Under the pieces are notes generated by a model. It saw nothing but the letters and a program-made list of their open reading frames with translations, searched no databases and had not been told where the DNA came from. Below are positions 63,790 to 64,000 of a stretch of DNA of 64,000 bases, in pieces. The position numbers and the translations under genes are program-made. The stretch is from the NCBI RefSeq assembly GCF_000144625.1, contig NC_014376.1, forward strand, positions 310,001 to 374,000. Direction: 5' to 3'. Positions within the stretch are counted from its first letter, which is position 1; each line of letters begins with the position of its first letter. The DNA is from [Clostridium] saccharolyticum WM1. Lineage in GTDB: Bacteria > Bacillota > Clostridia > Lachnospirales > Lachnospiraceae.

Positions 63790-64000
63790 ATGAAAAAGAA
63801 AACTTTATCCATGAGCCTGGCGGCGGTTATCATAGCTGCGGGAATTGGATTTCTCTCTCCCACCTATGTCATGGCTGATACCCTTCCGGATGGGATCTAT
63901 GTGGGAGAATATAATCTGGGAGGTATGACGGAAGAAGAAGCCAGCCAAAAGATCCAGAGCCTGGTTAATGAAATGGAGAATCAGAAGGTAACGTTAATCG
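63790..64000 (+). CDS. Exported cell-wall protein, partial (peptidoglycan-binding/VanW-like start)
   Basis: GAGGA precedes the ATG at 63790. The visible 70 codons begin with a signal peptide (KKKTLSMSLAAVIIAAGIGF, cut after VMA). DGIYVGEYNLGGMTEEEASQKIQ follows, the start of the putative peptidoglycan-binding domain (PG_binding_4) of VanW and L,D-transpeptidase proteins. It runs off the right edge. Confidence 0.7.
   Translation, partial: MKKKTLSMSLAAVIIAAGIGFLSPTYVMADTLPDGIYVGEYNLGGMTEEEASQKIQSLVNEMENQKVTLI

Overview
The window looks like part of a chromosome from an anaerobic, spore-forming, Gram-positive bacterium of the family Lachnospiraceae (Lacrimispora/Clostridium type). The evidence is strong AGGAGG ribosome binding sites, an oxygen-sensitive pyruvate formate-lyase, an iron-sulfur L-serine dehydratase of the two-subunit Gram-positive type, MecA, a CwlD-type amidase, GdpP, and a collagen-like surface or exosporium protein. 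The genus is inferred.

Region 1 (1 to about 17.8 kb) is one end of an integrative conjugative element of the Tn1549/CTn family. Read on the minus strand, the order is parB, a DUF7768-like gene, a DUF6674-like gene, pcfB, virD4 (split by an in-frame amber codon), maff2, a virB6/trbL-like gene, a spoVG-like gene, a DUF7007-like gene, prgI, virB4, a CD1108-type NlpC/P60 hydrolase, DUF4315, DUF4366 and two small Cys-rich genes. A frameshifted yjdF gene with its riboswitch lies on the plus strand. A near-identical 25-bp palindrome occurs 11 times, mostly just after stop codons or before ribosome binding sites. Three copies lie in frame inside coding sequence. A long inverted repeat lies between parB and the DUF7768-like gene, and a leader peptide with a terminator precedes parB. 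The far end carries AT-rich cargo on the plus strand: a DNA methyltransferase and a GHKL ATPase with Ig-like repeats. This pair is a candidate restriction or defence module, and a copy of the palindrome sits on each side of it.

Region 2 (17.9-24.9 kb) holds a collagen-like gene, a single-domain response regulator, gdpP-rplI-dnaB, a cluster of very strong hairpins, and a MerR-type gene. Region 3 (25-36.5 kb) covers anaerobic metabolism: a class I amidotransferase, ferredoxin, and a pyruvate formate-lyase operon in which the glycyl-radical domain is a separate gene. It also holds a GH4 alpha-galactosidase with an AraC regulator, and a serine uptake and deamination operon (symporter, sdaAB, sdaAA) behind a frameshifted YheO-type regulator.

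Region 4 (36.5-48 kb) contains marR-MATE, an alpha/beta hydrolase, mecA, an acetyltransferase, a Ser/Thr kinase fused to a variant P-loop ATPase with a second such ATPase, and a cell-envelope group (GH18 hydrolase, metallophosphoesterase lipoprotein, CwlD). Region 5 (48-56 kb) is a carbohydrate ABC importer operon with Gfo/Idh/MocA oxidoreductases, a sugar isomerase and a divergent ROK regulator. Region 6 (56-64 kb) holds a chemotaxis receptor, asnA, and a housekeeping run: threonylcarbamoyl-AMP synthase, dCMP deaminase, a radical SAM protein, endonuclease III, a DnaQ-like exonuclease, a tiny membrane protein and the start of an exported protein.
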